DNA of 64,000 nucleotides from Pseudoxanthomonas gei (GTDB lineage Bacteria; Pseudomonadota; Gammaproteobacteria; Xanthomonadales; Xanthomonadaceae), in the NCBI RefSeq assembly GCF_010119615.1, contig NZ_QOVG01000008.1, forward strand, positions 142,590 through 206,589, given 5' to 3'. Below the pieces are notes generated by a model, which saw nothing but the letters and a program-made list of their open reading frames with translations, had not been told where the DNA came from and did not search any database. The position numbers were made by a program, and so were the translations under genes. This document shows, in pieces, positions 36,917-47,595 of the stretch (position 1 is its first letter; each line of letters starts with the position of its first letter).

Positions 36917-37309
36917 GTTTGGAGAATCCCCTGTGGAAGAAAGTAGTGGATGGGTGGATAACCGTTGGAACTGGAAAAAGCCAAATGGGTGCCGCTTTGG
37001 TAAATCGCCTGACGCGCTGCGGCCTTGGTCTCAACTTCCTCGCCAGTTTTCGTCGTTGTGCAAGCAAAGGGCGTGCCAACTCGGATTGCGGCTTCAAGCC
37101 CGCAAAAGCGTGTGTCCTGTGTGAAAGTCAGAACCAATACTCATAAAAATGTGACGCACTTGGTCAATTAAGTATGCAAGAGTCACGCGAATTGTCACAA
37201 GTGCTTAACATTCGGGGCGGGCCAAGGACAAGCTGCGGGCCGACTTCGCAGCCCGGTCCCAACCGAATCAAGGCTTCAGGGCGGCGGGCAAATGGACGAT
37301 AATCCGCGT
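36917..37309. other. divergent intergenic region between pilin-like operon and map
   Basis: 393 bp without a gene. It contains the -24/-12 promoter of the pilin-like operon, an approximately 135-nt untranslated leader before the pilin start, and an AT-richer centre (37135-37215) likely to hold activator sites and the map promoter. I could not assign a convincing sigma-70 promoter for map. Confidence 0.6.
37063..37079 (-). promoter_or_regulatory. sigma-54 (RpoN) promoter
   Basis: On the minus strand the sequence reads TTGGCACG-CCCT-TTGCT, an exact match to the -24/-12 consensus TGGCACG-N4-TTGCW. It points at the pilin-like operon; the start point would fall near 37051, about 135 nt before the ATG at 36916. 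Sigma-54 promoters need an enhancer-binding protein, which is not encoded in the window. Confidence 0.82.
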
Positions 37310-38104
37310 ATGGCCATCAATCTCAAGACCCCCGAAGAACTCCAACACATGCGCATCGCCGGCCGCCTGGCCGCAGAGGTGCTGCAGGTGGTGGCGCCGC
37401 ACGTGAAGCCGGGGGTGACCACGGCCGAGCTGGACAAGGTCTGCCACGACCATATCGTCAACGTGCAGCAGGCCATTCCGGCCAACGTTGGCTATGGCGG
37501 CGGCCACGGGCGCATCCCCTTCCCGTTCACGGTCTGCACCTCGGTCAACAACGTGATCTGCCACGGCATGCCCAGCGAGGGCAAGGTCCTGAAGGACGGG
37601 GACACGGTCAATATAGATGTCACCGTGATCAAGGACGGCTGGCACGGCGATACCAGCCGCATGTATTACGTGGGCACGCCTTCGGTCATGGCCAGGCGGC
37701 TGGTGGAAGCGACCCGCGAGGCCATGTTCCGCGGCATCCGCACGGTCAAGCCGGGCGCCACCCTGGGCGATGTCGGCCATGCCATCCAGGAATATGCAGA
37801 ATCGCAGCGCTTCAGCGTGGTCCGCGAGTACTGCGGCCACGGCATCGGCAAGGTCTACCACGACGAACCGCAGGTCCTGCATTACGGCCGCCCCGGCGAC
37901 GGGGTGGTGCTCAAGCCGGGCATGACCTTCACCATCGAGCCGATGATCAACGAAGGCACCCGCTACACGCGGCTGTTGCCGGACGGCTGGACGGTGGTCA
38001 CCAAGGACCGGAAGCTTTCCGCGCAATGGGAACACACCGTGGCGGTGACCGAGGACGGCGTCGAGATCCTGACCCGGGTGCCCGGCGACGACAACGATCT
38101 GTGA
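37310..38104 (+). CDS. map: methionine aminopeptidase type I
   Basis: 264-aa dinuclear metal peptidase that removes initiator Met from nascent proteins. Start ATG at 37310 (MAINLKTPEELQHMRIAG) matches E. coli Map; an ATG six codons earlier at 37292 is also in frame. Metal ligands are visible in VNIDVTVIKDGWHGDTS (two Asp), REYCGHGIGKVYHDEPQ (His), FTIEPM and WEHTVAV (two Glu). In relatives map is divergent from rpsB; here a pilin operon lies between. It overlaps glnD by 4 bp. Confidence 0.97.
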   Translation: MAINLKTPEELQHMRIAGRLAAEVLQVVAPHVKPGVTTAELDKVCHDHIVNVQQAIPANVGYGGGHGRIPFPFTVCTSVNNVICHGMPSEGKVLKDGDTVNIDVTVIKDGWHGDTSRMYYVGTPSVMARRLVEATREAMFRGIRTVKPGATLGDVGHAIQEYAESQRFSVVREYCGHGIGKVYHDEPQVLHYGRPGDGVVLKPGMTFTIEPMINEGTRYTRLLPDGWTVVTKDRKLSAQWEHTVAVTEDGVEILTRVPGDDNDL

Positions 38105-40719
38105 GCATTCCGGCCAGCGCGGACGAAACAGCGACGCCTACGCCCGATAGCGGCAGCAACGTCGCCTGGTCCGCGCAGGCGCGCACCAGCCTCAACGCCA
38201 CCGACGCCAAACTTGCGAAGCGTTTCGACCAGGGCGACGAGGTAGACCGGCTGGTCGCCCTGCGCGCACGCGCGGCCGACCAGCTCCTCAAGGAAGCCTG
38301 GGCGCACTGCGTGCCGGCCGATGCGCCGCTGGCCCTGTTCGCGGTGGGCGGCTATGGTCGTGGCGAACTGTTCCCGCAATCGGACATCGATCTGCTGGTG
38401 CTTGCCGACGCCGATGCCCAGCAGGCCTGCCACGCGCAGCTGGCGTGCTTCTTCGCCATGCTCTGGGATGCCGGCTTGCCGGTCAGCCATGCGGTGCGCT
38501 CCGCCGGGCAATGCACTGAAGCCGCCGCCGACCAGACCGTGCTCACTGCCCTGATCGAATGGCGGGCGCTGGTCGCCGACGAGACCGCACAGGCCGCGCT
38601 GGCAGCGGCAATTTCGCCCCAGCAGGTGTGGCCGCCGCGGGATTTCTTCGTCGCCAAGCGCGAGGAGCAGCGCATGCGCCATGCGCGCTTCGGCGATACC
38701 TCGGAAAACCTGGAACCGAACATCAAGGAAGGCCCGGGTGGCCTGCGCGACCTGCATACGCTGGGCTGGATGGCTTTGCGAACTTTCGGCGTGCGCGAAC
38801 TGGAGCCGCTGATCGGACTGAGCCACGTCGGGCCCGATGAGGCGGCAGCACTCGCCCGCGAACGACGCGCCCTAGGCCGCCTGCGCTATGGCCTGCACCT
38901 GGTCGCGGGACGACCCGAAGAACGCCTGCGCTTCGACTACCAGAAGACCCTGGCCGAACGCCTCGGCTTCCCGGATGACCAGGAAACCCTGGGCGTCGAG
39001 AAGATGATGCAGGGGTTCTACCGCAGCGCGGCCATCGTGCGCCGGATCAGCGATCGCCTGCTGCAGCGCTTCGAGGAACAGTTCGATGGCGAGGCGTTGC
39101 CTGAGCCCCTGGACGATGCTTTCGCCCTGCGTCGTGGCTACCTGGCCGCGCGCGACCCCTCCTGGCCGCAGGCCGATATCTCCGCGGTCTTCGCCTTGTT
39201 CGCGATGTGGGCCTCGCATCCCGAAGTCCGTGGCCTGCATTCGCGCACCGCGCGGGCGCTGGCCGAGGCGCTGCCGCAGTTGCCCCCGTATGAAGCCGCC
39301 AGCCCCGCGCAGCGCGGCGCATTCATGGCGCTGTTGCGCATGCCGCGCGCGGTGGAAACGCTGACGCGCATGGCCAGGCTTGGCGTGCTGGGGCAGTGGA
39401 TCCCGGCCTTCGCGCAGGTGTCGGGGCGCATGCAGTTCGATCTCTTCCATGTGTACACCGTCGACCAGCACACACTGATGGTGCTGCGGAATATCGCCGC
39501 TTTTTCGTCCGGGCGCGCCGACGAGCGCTTCTCCATTGCCCACGAAGTGTGGCCACGCCTGCGCAAGCCCGAACTGCTGCTGGTCGCCGGCCTGTTCCAC
39601 GACATCGCCAAGGGCCGCGGCGGCGATCATTCCGAACTGGGCGCGGTGGACGCGCGCGCGTTCTGCGCTGCGCACGGCCTCAGCGAGGGCGACGCGGCGC
39701 TGGTGGCCTGGCTGGTCGAACAGCACCTGCGCATGTCGGTGACGGCGCAGAAGCAGGATATCTCCGATCCCGAGGTCATCCATCGCTTCGGTACCCTGGT
39801 GGAAGATCGCGAGCGCCTGGACTACCTCTACCTGCTGACCTGCGCCGACATCGCCGGCACCAGCCCCAAGCTGTGGAACGCGTGGAAGGACAGGCTGCTG
39901 GCCGATCTGTATTTCGCCACGCGCCGGGTGCTGCGCGAGGGCCTGGAGCAGCCAGTCGATGCCGAGGCGCGCATGCATGAAGCACGCGAGTCGGCGCGCA
40001 TGCTGATGGCGGTGCAGGGCTTCTCCCCCGGTACGGCCGACGAGCTGTTCGCGATCATGCCGGCAGAAGGTTTCCTGCGTTTCAGGCCCGAGCAGATTGC
40101 CTGGCAGGCCAGCGCGCTGCGCAACGTCGTCCCCGGCGAGACGCGGGTACGCGTGCGGCGCATTTCGGATGCGGGCAATGCGCTGGAAGTGTTCGTCCAC
40201 TCGCCGGATCGCAGCGGGCTTTTCGCCGCCATCCTGGCCACCCTGGACCGCATGGGTTTCGGCATCCACCAGGCCCGCGTGCTCGATGGCCCGCACGGCG
40301 CCATCTTCGATACCTTCGAGGTATTGCCCGCCGACCGCCACGCCAGTTCCGACCCGGCCGAGGTGGAAGCGGTGCTTGGCGCAGCGCTGGACGGCCCACT
40401 CGACAATGTCCGCACCTCGCGCCGCGCGCTACCCAGGCAACTCAGGCATTTCCGTTTCGCGCCCAGTATCCAGTTCGGGGTCACGCCTGACGGGAAACGT
40501 TCGCTGCTGAGCCTCGTGGCACCCGATCGTCCCGGCCTGCTGTCGGATGTGGCGCAGGTGCTGCGCGCACAGGGCGTCAACGTGCACGATGCGCGCATTG
40601 CCACCTTCGGCGAGCGCGCCGAGGACGTGTTCCAGCTTACCGATGCCGGCGGCCAACCGCTGGCCGAACCGACCCAGCAGGCGCTGCGCGATGCGTTGCG
40701 CGCCAGCTTCGAAACATGA
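38101..40719 (+). CDS. glnD: bifunctional uridylyltransferase/uridylyl-removing enzyme (PII regulator)
   Basis: 872-aa nitrogen sensor that adds UMP to PII proteins when glutamine is low and removes it when glutamine is high. The GTG start at 38101 overlaps the map stop (GTGA). The nucleotidyltransferase motif is at about residues 82-101 ([20 protein letters not shown]); [17 protein letters not shown] motif present as [17 protein letters not shown]. The HD domain has [20 protein letters not shown]. Two C-terminal ACT domains ([31 protein letters not shown]) bind glutamine. Confidence 0.97.
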   Translation: MSIPASADETATPTPDSGSNVAWSAQARTSLNATDAKLAKRFDQGDEVDRLVALRARAADQLLKEAWAHCVPADAPLALFAVGGYGRGELFPQSDIDLLVLADADAQQACHAQLACFFAMLWDAGLPVSHAVRSAGQCTEAAADQTVLTALIEWRALVADETAQAALAAAISPQQVWPPRDFFVAKREEQRMRHARFGDTSENLEPNIKEGPGGLRDLHTLGWMALRTFGVRELEPLIGLSHVGPDEAAALARERRALGRLRYGLHLVAGRPEERLRFDYQKTLAERLGFPDDQETLGVEKMMQGFYRSAAIVRRISDRLLQRFEEQFDGEALPEPLDDAFALRRGYLAARDPSWPQADISAVFALFAMWASHPEVRGLHSRTARALAEALPQLPPYEAASPAQRGAFMALLRMPRAVETLTRMARLGVLGQWIPAFAQVSGRMQFDLFHVYTVDQHTLMVLRNIAAFSSGRADERFSIAHEVWPRLRKPELLLVAGLFHDIAKGRGGDHSELGAVDARAFCAAHGLSEGDAALVAWLVEQHLRMSVTAQKQDISDPEVIHRFGTLVEDRERLDYLYLLTCADIAGTSPKLWNAWKDRLLADLYFATRRVLREGLEQPVDAEARMHEARESARMLMAVQGFSPGTADELFAIMPAEGFLRFRPEQIAWQASALRNVVPGETRVRVRRISDAGNALEVFVHSPDRSGLFAAILATLDRMGFGIHQARVLDGPHGAIFDTFEVLPADRHASSDPAEVEAVLGAALDGPLDNVRTSRRALPRQLRHFRFAPSIQFGVTPDGKRSLLSLVAPDRPGLLSDVAQVLRAQGVNVHDARIATFGERAEDVFQLTDAGGQPLAEPTQQALRDALRASFET

Positions 40720-40741
40720 CCTCAAAGGAAGCCGCCGCTCC

Positions 40742-41590
<849 letters not shown>

Positions 41591-41670
41591 TATCGGTGAG
41601 TGGAGATGCTGGCGAATGCAGGCATCCAGAGATTGCAATTCGCTTGCACGATCACGCGCGAGTCACTGGG

Positions 41671-41688
41671 TCCCCGCCTTCGCGGGGA
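41671..41688. repeat. REP-type palindrome
   Basis: TCCCCGC-CTTC-GCGGGGA followed by TGATGA, the same core as the paired REP elements at 62651-62752. A single copy in the dapD to arsC-like gap (stop 41590, start 41716). Confidence 0.75.
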
Positions 41689-41715
41689 TGATGATCCTTA
41701 TCTGGCGGGGAATGC

Positions 41716-42075
41716 ATGACCATCCTGTACGGCCTCAAGAACTGCGACACCTGCAAGAAGGCGACCAAGTGGCTGGATCGCTTCGGTATTGCCTATTCGT
41801 TCGTCGACTACCGCGACGACAAGCGTTCTCCCGAAGTGCTGGTCGATTGGGCGAAGCAGGCGGGTGGCTGGGATGTGCTGGTCAACAAGTCCTCCACCAC
41901 CTGGCGGCAGTTGCCGGCCAACCGCAAGGCGCCGGGCTCGGAAGCCGAATGGAAGCTCCTGCTGCGTGAGTATCCGCAGCTTATCCGTCGCCCGGTGGTG
42001 GTCACCGCCGATGGCGTGATGACGCAAGGCTTCAGCGACAACGGCTTCAAACAGCGTTTCGGGGTTGCGAAATGA
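41716..42075 (+). CDS. ArsC/Spx-family (YffB-like) thioredoxin-fold protein
   Basis: 119-aa protein of the arsenate-reductase-like family. The N-terminal [18 protein letters not shown] carries a CxxC pair near residues 10-13, and the late [19 protein letters not shown] contains the Arg typical of the family. YffB-type proteins are thought to be glutathione-linked thiol oxidoreductases rather than true arsenate reductases; function in vivo is unproven. It sits between dapD and dapE and overlaps dapE by 4 bp, as yffB adjoins dapE in E. coli. Confidence 0.9.
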   Translation: MTILYGLKNCDTCKKATKWLDRFGIAYSFVDYRDDKRSPEVLVDWAKQAGGWDVLVNKSSTTWRQLPANRKAPGSEAEWKLLLREYPQLIRRPVVVTADGVMTQGFSDNGFKQRFGVAK

Positions 42076-43202
42076 GCCAAGTCCTCGACCTCACCAGCGG
42101 GCTGATCGGCCGTCGCTCGGTCACACCCGACGATGCCGGCTGCCAGGAACTTATCGCCGCACGCCTGCGCGACGCCGGTTTCGCCTGCGAGCAGCTGCGC
42201 TATGGACAGGTCGACAACCTGTGGGCCACGCACGGCAGCGGGCAGCCGGTGCTCGTCCTGCTTGGCCATACTGATGTGGTGCCACCGGGCCCGGCGCAGG
42301 ACTGGACCAGTGATCCGTTCGTGCCCGTCATCCGCGACGGCGTGCTGTACGGTCGCGGCGCCGCGGACATGAAGGGCAGCGTCGCCGCGTTCGTCATCGC
42401 CATGGAACAATTCGTCGCCGCGCATCCGGGACATGCCGGCACCATCGCGCTGCTGCTCACCTCGGACGAGGAGGGCGATGCGATCGACGGCGTGCGCCGC
42501 GTAGCCGACACCTTCCGCGCGCGCGGCCAGGCGATCGACTGGTGCATCACCGGCGAGCCCTCGTCGACGCATCGGCTGGGCGACCTGCTGCGCGTCGGCC
42601 GTCGCGGCACACTGTCGGCCACGCTCACGGTCAAGGGCATCCAGGGCCATGTCGCCTATCCGGACAAGGCCCGCAACCCCATCCACCAGGCGCTGCCGGC
42701 CCTGGCAGAACTCACCGCGCGGCACTGGGACGATGGCTACGAAACCTTCCCGCCCACCAGCCTGCAGGTCTCCAACTTCAATGCCGGCACCGGCGCCAAC
42801 AACGTGATACCCGGCGATGCCAAGGTACTGTTCAACCTGCGCTACAACCCGCACTGGAACGCGGCGCGGCTGGAAAGCGAGATCGGCGCCGTGCTCGATC
42901 GCCACGGGCTGGAGTACGAGCTGCACTGGCATCGCGGCGGCGAACCGTTCTATACGCCCGAAGGGCGGCTGCGTGCGATGGCACGCGAGGTATTGGCGGA
43001 ATTCACCGGCACGGCGCCCCAGGAAAGCACCGCCGGCGGCACTTCCGATGCGCGTTTCATCGCCCCGCTGGGTGCCCAGTGCATCGAGATTGGCCCGGTC
43101 AACGCCAGCATCCACAAGGTCGACGAAAACGTGTCGGTGGTCGACCTGGAGGCTTTGCCCGCCCTGTACCGGAGGCTGATCGAAAGATTGTTGCTTGAGT
43201 AA
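42072..43202 (+). CDS. dapE: succinyl-diaminopimelate desuccinylase
   Basis: 376-aa M20-family dizinc hydrolase that frees LL-DAP from its N-succinyl form. Zinc-site motifs are intact: [44 protein letters not shown] and [13 protein letters not shown]. The dimerisation domain begins near [16 protein letters not shown]. The start overlaps the arsC-like gene by 4 bp. It is followed by the asnB attenuator, so the DAP cluster and asnB are separate transcription units or joined only by read-through. Confidence 0.97.
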   Translation: MSQVLDLTSGLIGRRSVTPDDAGCQELIAARLRDAGFACEQLRYGQVDNLWATHGSGQPVLVLLGHTDVVPPGPAQDWTSDPFVPVIRDGVLYGRGAADMKGSVAAFVIAMEQFVAAHPGHAGTIALLLTSDEEGDAIDGVRRVADTFRARGQAIDWCITGEPSSTHRLGDLLRVGRRGTLSATLTVKGIQGHVAYPDKARNPIHQALPALAELTARHWDDGYETFPPTSLQVSNFNAGTGANNVIPGDAKVLFNLRYNPHWNAARLESEIGAVLDRHGLEYELHWHRGGEPFYTPEGRLRAMAREVLAEFTGTAPQESTAGGTSDARFIAPLGAQCIEIGPVNASIHKVDENVSVVDLEALPALYRRLIERLLLE

Positions 43203-43262
43203 CTGATTGCAAAGCTTCCGGAACGCTTGCCAGCCGGCACCCGGACCGGTTAGTTTCGATCC

Positions 43263-43358
43263 ATGCCTCGCACCGCCACCACCATTCGCACCGTTTTGAA
43301 CCGCCGCAATAATGCGCGGACCAATAATCGTGCGCGACCGGTGCGGGTCTGCGACTAG
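43263..43358 (+). CDS. asnB leader peptide (Asn-rich, 31 aa)
   Basis: A 31-codon open frame from ATG 43263 to TAG 43356-43358, with five Asn codons in a 10-codon stretch at 43299-43328, pattern N-RR-NN-ART-NN. It ends 92 bp before the asnB start and just ahead of a terminator hairpin. No Shine-Dalgarno sequence precedes the ATG, and a -10-like TAGTTT lies at 43251-43256, so it could be a leaderless mRNA starting at or near the A of the ATG (a TTGCCA at 43227-43232 is a possible -35). The arrangement is that of a classical amino-acid attenuator, here for asparagine. Confidence 0.8.
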   Translation: MPRTATTIRTVLNRRNNARTNNRARPVRVCD

Positions 43359-43418
43359 GCGAACAGCAACAAGCCGATCTCCAGGAACCCGCATCGCGAG
43401 ATGCGGGTTTTTCTTTTT
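43339..43418 (+). terminator. asnB attenuator (antiterminator/terminator)
   Basis: The terminator is a perfect 10-bp stem AACCCGCATC/GATGCGGGTT (43386-43395 and 43400-43409) with a GCGA loop and a T-rich tail to 43418. Its 5' arm can instead pair with TGCGGGT at 43342-43348 (ACCCGCA at 43387-43393), an antiterminator. That segment can in turn pair, through CGGTGCG at 43339-43345, with CGCACCG at 43269-43275 or 43287-43293 inside the leader peptide. All three mutually exclusive pairings of a 1:2, 2:3, 3:4 attenuator are therefore present. Stalling at scarce Asn codons would favour read-through into asnB. Confidence 0.82.
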
Positions 43419-43450
43419 CCGTCTTTCCACATCAGATCCAGGAGCTCCCC

Positions 43451-45139
43451 ATGTGTTCCATCTTCGGCATCTTCGGCCTGCAGTCGGGCGATGACCTGCA
43501 GGGTCTCCGGCGCCAGGCGCTGGAACTGTCACAGCGCCAGCGCCATCGCGGCCCGGACTGGAGTGGGGTCTACATCGACGACCACGCCATCCTGGTGCAC
43601 GAGCGCCTGGCCATCGTCGACCCGGCCGGCGGATCGCAGCCGTTGCGCTCGGCCGATGGCGGCCTGGCGCTGGCCGTGAATGGCGAGATCTACAACCACC
43701 GCGAACTGGAGAAGGAACTGACGCAGCCATACGGCTTCCTCACCGGCTCGGACTGTGAGGTGATCAATGCCCTGTATCGCGAAGACGAGCCGGCTTCGTT
43801 CCTCAACCGCCTCAACGGCATCTTCGCGTTCGCGTTGTGGGACAAGGTCGCGGGGCGGGCGCTGGTTGCACGCGACCCGATGGGCGTGTGCCCGCTGTAC
43901 TGGGGCCATGATCGCGAAGGCCGCCTGTGCGTGGCTTCGGAAATGAAGGCCATCAGCGGCCTGTGCGCCGACGTGGCGCAGTTTCCGCCGGGTCATTACT
44001 ACGACAGCGCCAGCGGCGCGCTGGTCAAGTACTACGAGCGGCCGTGGCGCGACTACGACGCGGTCGCTGGCGTGGAGGTGGACGGGCAGGAGTTGCGCGA
44101 GGCTTTCGAGCGCGCCGTGCATCGCCAGCTGATGAGCGACGTGCCCTACGGCGTGTTGCTGTCCGGTGGGCTGGATTCCTCGCTGGTCACCGCAGTGGCC
44201 GCGCGCTATGCGCGCCATCGCATCGAGGAAGACGACAAGTCCGAAGCCTGGTGGCCGCGCCTGCACTCGTTCGCGATCGGTTTGAAGGGCTCGCCGGACC
44301 TGGCGGCGGCGGCGATTGCCGCCAAGGCGTTGGACACCGTGCACCACGGTTTCGAGTACACCTTCGAGGAAGGCCTGGATGCCTTGCCGGAAGTGGTCCG
44401 CCATATCGAGACCTACGACGTCACCACCATCCGCGCGTCCACGCCGATGTACCTGCTGGCGCGTCGCATCAAGGCGATGGGCGTGAAGATGGTGCTGTCC
44501 GGGGAGGGCTCGGACGAGATCTTCGGCGGCTACCTTTATTTCCACAAGGCGCCGAACGCGCGCGAGTTCCACGAGGAACTGGTGCGCAAGCTCGACGCGC
44601 TGCACAACTACGACTGCCTGCGCGCCAACAAGTCGATGATGGCCTGGGGCGTGGAGCCGCGCGTGCCGTTCCTGGATCGCGAATTCATGGACGTGGCGAT
44701 GAAGATGGATGCCCGCTACAAGATGGTCGACAAGACCAGCACCGGCCCGGAGCGCATGGAGAAGGGCATCCTGCGCGCGGCGTTCGAAGGTTACCTGCCG
44801 GACTCGATCCTGTGGCGGCAGAAGGAACAGTTCAGCGATGGCGTGGGCTACGGCTGGATCGACGGCCTGAAGGAACATGCCGAAGCACGGGTCAGCGACC
44901 GCGAGCTGGGCGCGGCCGGCAAGCGCTTCCCGATCAATCCGCCCCTGACCAAGGAAGCCTATTACTACCGCAGCGTGTTCGAGGAGTTCTATCCCGGACC
45001 GGCCGCCGCTGAAACCGTGCCGGGCGGCAAGTCGATCGCCTGTTCGTCACCTGCTGCCATCGCGTGGGATGCGAGTTTTGCCGGGGCTGCGGATCCGTCG
45101 GGCAGGGCGATCGCCGGAGTGCATAACGCGGCGATCTGA
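43451..45139 (+). CDS. asnB: asparagine synthase (glutamine-hydrolysing)
   Basis: 562-aa enzyme making asparagine from aspartate, glutamine and ATP. Cys2 (MCSIFGIFGL) is the glutaminase nucleophile; RHRGPDWSG, LAVNGEIYNH and the Asp of SDCEV belong to the same domain. The synthase domain begins near residue 210 and has the ATP pyrophosphate loop LLSGGLDSSL at about 236-245 and LSGEGSDEIFGGY. Length matches E. coli AsnB (554) with a few extra C-terminal residues. A purine-rich CAGGAGC lies before the ATG. Expression is probably controlled by the Asn leader attenuator upstream. Confidence 0.97.
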   Translation: MCSIFGIFGLQSGDDLQGLRRQALELSQRQRHRGPDWSGVYIDDHAILVHERLAIVDPAGGSQPLRSADGGLALAVNGEIYNHRELEKELTQPYGFLTGSDCEVINALYREDEPASFLNRLNGIFAFALWDKVAGRALVARDPMGVCPLYWGHDREGRLCVASEMKAISGLCADVAQFPPGHYYDSASGALVKYYERPWRDYDAVAGVEVDGQELREAFERAVHRQLMSDVPYGVLLSGGLDSSLVTAVAARYARHRIEEDDKSEAWWPRLHSFAIGLKGSPDLAAAAIAAKALDTVHHGFEYTFEEGLDALPEVVRHIETYDVTTIRASTPMYLLARRIKAMGVKMVLSGEGSDEIFGGYLYFHKAPNAREFHEELVRKLDALHNYDCLRANKSMMAWGVEPRVPFLDREFMDVAMKMDARYKMVDKTSTGPERMEKGILRAAFEGYLPDSILWRQKEQFSDGVGYGWIDGLKEHAEARVSDRELGAAGKRFPINPPLTKEAYYYRSVFEEFYPGPAAAETVPGGKSIACSSPAAIAWDASFAGAADPSGRAIAGVHNAAI

Positions 45140-45140
45140 T

Positions 45141-45183
45141 TCCTTCTGCCCCGGGGAGAAGGTGGCGCGCAGCGACGGTTGAG
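45141..45183. repeat. degenerate copy of the rnr-rlmB palindromic repeat
   Basis: CCTTCTGCCCCGGGGAGAAGG followed by a segment matching GCGACGGTTGAGG, the same order of elements as the repeat arms at 54137-54180 and 54225-54270. It lies in the gap between the convergent asnB and acylase genes, where the small hairpin might act as a weak terminator. Confidence 0.6.
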
Positions 45184-45198
45184 GCGAGAAGAACGGTG

Positions 45199-47595
45199 TC
45201 AGGGCTTCAAGGTCAACGTGTATTCCGTCTTCCCCGGAAGGAACGGCGTCGGTTTGCCCTGCACCCAGTCCTCGTGGCCCGCCCCCCAGAACGGCGACAG
45301 CGGATTGCCGCTCTGGCCCCCTGGCATGTGGATGATGCCGTCGGCTTCGTGGCCCGGCGACACCACCATCCGTTCGGAAGCGCCAAAAGAAGGACCCTGC
45401 ACGCGAGGCATGGCGCTGTCGCCGGGCAGCGCATCGGCCGGCATGCACAGTGCCGGCTTGAGCATCGCCGGCAAGGCATTGGCGAGCGGGTGGCAGATCT
45501 TCGCCGTATTGCGCTCGCCCCAGCGGCGCTGGTCCAACGGGCCGCTGGGGGCCAAGTCATCGCGGACCTGACGAGCGGCGTCTTCGAGCAGGGCTTCCCA
45601 ACTGGCGAACCGTCGTGGCAGCAGGTTGGCCGGGCGCTCGGCCAGCAACGGCCACGCCACGCCTTCCAGCTGCGGCAGGTCGGGCATCACGAAGTCGTTG
45701 CCCAACGCGACCTGCGCAGGCGCGGTGAGCCCGTCGGCGATGCGCGTGTGCACGGCAAGGCGCCAGGCGCGGACGATGCGGTAGCTGACCGAACCGGTCG
45801 CCGCCCGTCCCTGCCATTGGCTGCTGGCGGTGGCGAGGGCGGCCAACGCGCTATTGCCGGGCTTGCTGCCCTCGTCCTGCAACAGCTTCCACCATCGCTG
45901 CAGGAACAGCGCGCGGTCGTCGAGTTGGATGGCGAGCAGGTCGCGCTCGGAAAACGACTGCCGCGCGAACAGGCCATCGCGGATCTGCCTGGCGCGTGCG
46001 CCCAGGGCGTAACCGCCATCGCCGGCGACTGCCAGGGCATCGGCGTCCAGGGTCCTGTTGTTGGCGGTCCACAGGCGGTGCGAGGAGGGATCGACCAGCC
46101 GCGGCGCATGTGCGGTCTGCGAGGGCCAGGGCACGCAGCCGGCGGACTGCGACGGGATCGATGCCGTCGCCGGAGCTGGCCCCGGTGGCGCGATGGCCAG
46201 CAGTGCCTCGCTGACACCGGAGGGCACGCAGCCAGGGCCGCGGTCGGGCCTTGCGCCGATCACCTGCCAGCCGATGCGTCCGCTGGAATCGGCAACGGTG
46301 AAATTCTGGGCGGGGATGCCGGCGTGGTCGGCGACCCGGAACGCGCCTTGCAGATCCGAGGCCACGGCCAGGTCGGCGAAATCCACCCGCACCGCGCCAG
46401 GCAACTGCGCCACCCAGCGCAGTGCCAGGGCGTGGTCGCGGTCCTCATGCAGGATCGGTCCCCATGCGGTCTCGCGTACGGTGAAGTCCACGGCTGGGGC
46501 GCCAGCTACCAGGATCTTCTCGATGTGCTTGCTGTAGCCCGGCTGTTGTTCCAGCCCGGCCAGCGGCAACCGCGCCCAGTCGGCCGTGTCCATGTAGCTG
46601 TTGGTGAATCCCCAGGCGATATGGCCGTTGCTGCCGACCACCACCGCGGGCAGGCCGGGCAGGGTGAAGCCGGAGATATCGACCTTGCCCTCCGTTGCGC
46701 GGGCATCCGGGTATCGCAGCCGCGCGCGGAACCAGATGTTCGGGGCCCGCAACCCGAGATGCATGTCGTCGGCGACGATGGCGCGGCCATCGGTGCTCAG
46801 CGCGCCGGCGATTGCCCAGTTGTTGCTGCCCGGCGTGCCCTTGTCCGCCAGCGGCGCCAGGTGCTTCGAATCGGGCATCGGCAAGCGCGCCAGGTCGAGT
46901 GCCGACGCATCAGGCAAGCGCGCATTGCCGCGCGGCGCGCCGAACAATGGCGCGTCCCACTCGGTGCCGTCCAGGGTCAGCAGCGTGTACAGCGCGGGAG
47001 GAACGACCGCCTTGATCTTCCAGAGCGCCAGCTCGCGGGTGTTGCGTGAATCCTGCAGGTCGAAATACATGGCGTAACCGGTCAGCGCCGAGTCGGCGAC
47101 TTCCCAGCGCCTGGGTTGCTGGCCCAGCAGCAGGTACGGCCACGGCTTCACCCTCAAGGCGGCCAGGCCTGCGTTGACGCCGTCGGTATAGGCATGCAGC
47201 TGCGGCAGGCGGTCGCCGGCGAAGGCCTGCAGGTTGGCGTTCACCCGTGCGCGCATGCGATGGACCCGGTGCTCCTTGTCCAGGTCCAGGGCGATCGGGC
47301 CGAACAGTTCCGAAAGCTCGCCAGCCGAGGACCGTCGCATCAGGTCCATTTCGAAATAGCGCTCCTGTGCGTGCACGTAACCCAGTGCACGCGCCATGTC
47401 GGTTTCGTTGGCGGCATCTATGGTCACTACGCCCAGCGCATCGCGCTGGATCGTCACCGGGGCCGAAAGCCCGGCCAGCGCCAGTTCGCCATCAATTTCC
47501 GCCACGCTGCCGCGAAGCAGCCACCATCCGGTTCCGAATGCGACGAGGGCCAGCACCAGCAACAACAGCGCGAGGCGCTTGATCCACTTGAGCAT
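45199..47595 (-). CDS. penicillin acylase family (S45) periplasmic hydrolase
   Basis: 798-aa Ntn-hydrolase. An N-terminal hydrophobic helix (LALLLLVLALVAFGTGWWLL) serves as signal or anchor. An alpha chain follows to about residue 256, then the autocleavage site TPG-Ser257-NNWAIAG; Ser257 would become the N-terminal nucleophile of the beta chain. DMHLGLRAPNIWFRARL, GLPAVVVGSNGHIAWGFTN and the late ERNTAKICHPLANALP are typical of the family. Members cut acyl amides such as beta-lactam side chains or acyl-homoserine lactones; the substrate here is not predictable. Convergent with asnB. Confidence 0.9.
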   Translation of the reverse strand: MLKWIKRLALLLLVLALVAFGTGWWLLRGSVAEIDGELALAGLSAPVTIQRDALGVVTIDAANETDMARALGYVHAQERYFEMDLMRRSSAGELSELFGPIALDLDKEHRVHRMRARVNANLQAFAGDRLPQLHAYTDGVNAGLAALRVKPWPYLLLGQQPRRWEVADSALTGYAMYFDLQDSRNTRELALWKIKAVVPPALYTLLTLDGTEWDAPLFGAPRGNARLPDASALDLARLPMPDSKHLAPLADKGTPGSNNWAIAGALSTDGRAIVADDMHLGLRAPNIWFRARLRYPDARATEGKVDISGFTLPGLPAVVVGSNGHIAWGFTNSYMDTADWARLPLAGLEQQPGYSKHIEKILVAGAPAVDFTVRETAWGPILHEDRDHALALRWVAQLPGAVRVDFADLAVASDLQGAFRVADHAGIPAQNFTVADSSGRIGWQVIGARPDRGPGCVPSGVSEALLAIAPPGPAPATASIPSQSAGCVPWPSQTAHAPRLVDPSSHRLWTANNRTLDADALAVAGDGGYALGARARQIRDGLFARQSFSERDLLAIQLDDRALFLQRWWKLLQDEGSKPGNSALAALATASSQWQGRAATGSVSYRIVRAWRLAVHTRIADGLTAPAQVALGNDFVMPDLPQLEGVAWPLLAERPANLLPRRFASWEALLEDAARQVRDDLAPSGPLDQRRWGERNTAKICHPLANALPAMLKPALCMPADALPGDSAMPRVQGPSFGASERMVVSPGHEADGIIHMPGGQSGNPLSPFWGAGHEDWVQGKPTPFLPGKTEYTLTLKP

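Noticed and set aside
37080..37309. Sigma-70 promoter for map
   Set aside because: TTGTCA and AT-rich patches are present, but no -35/-10 pair with correct spacing was convincing.
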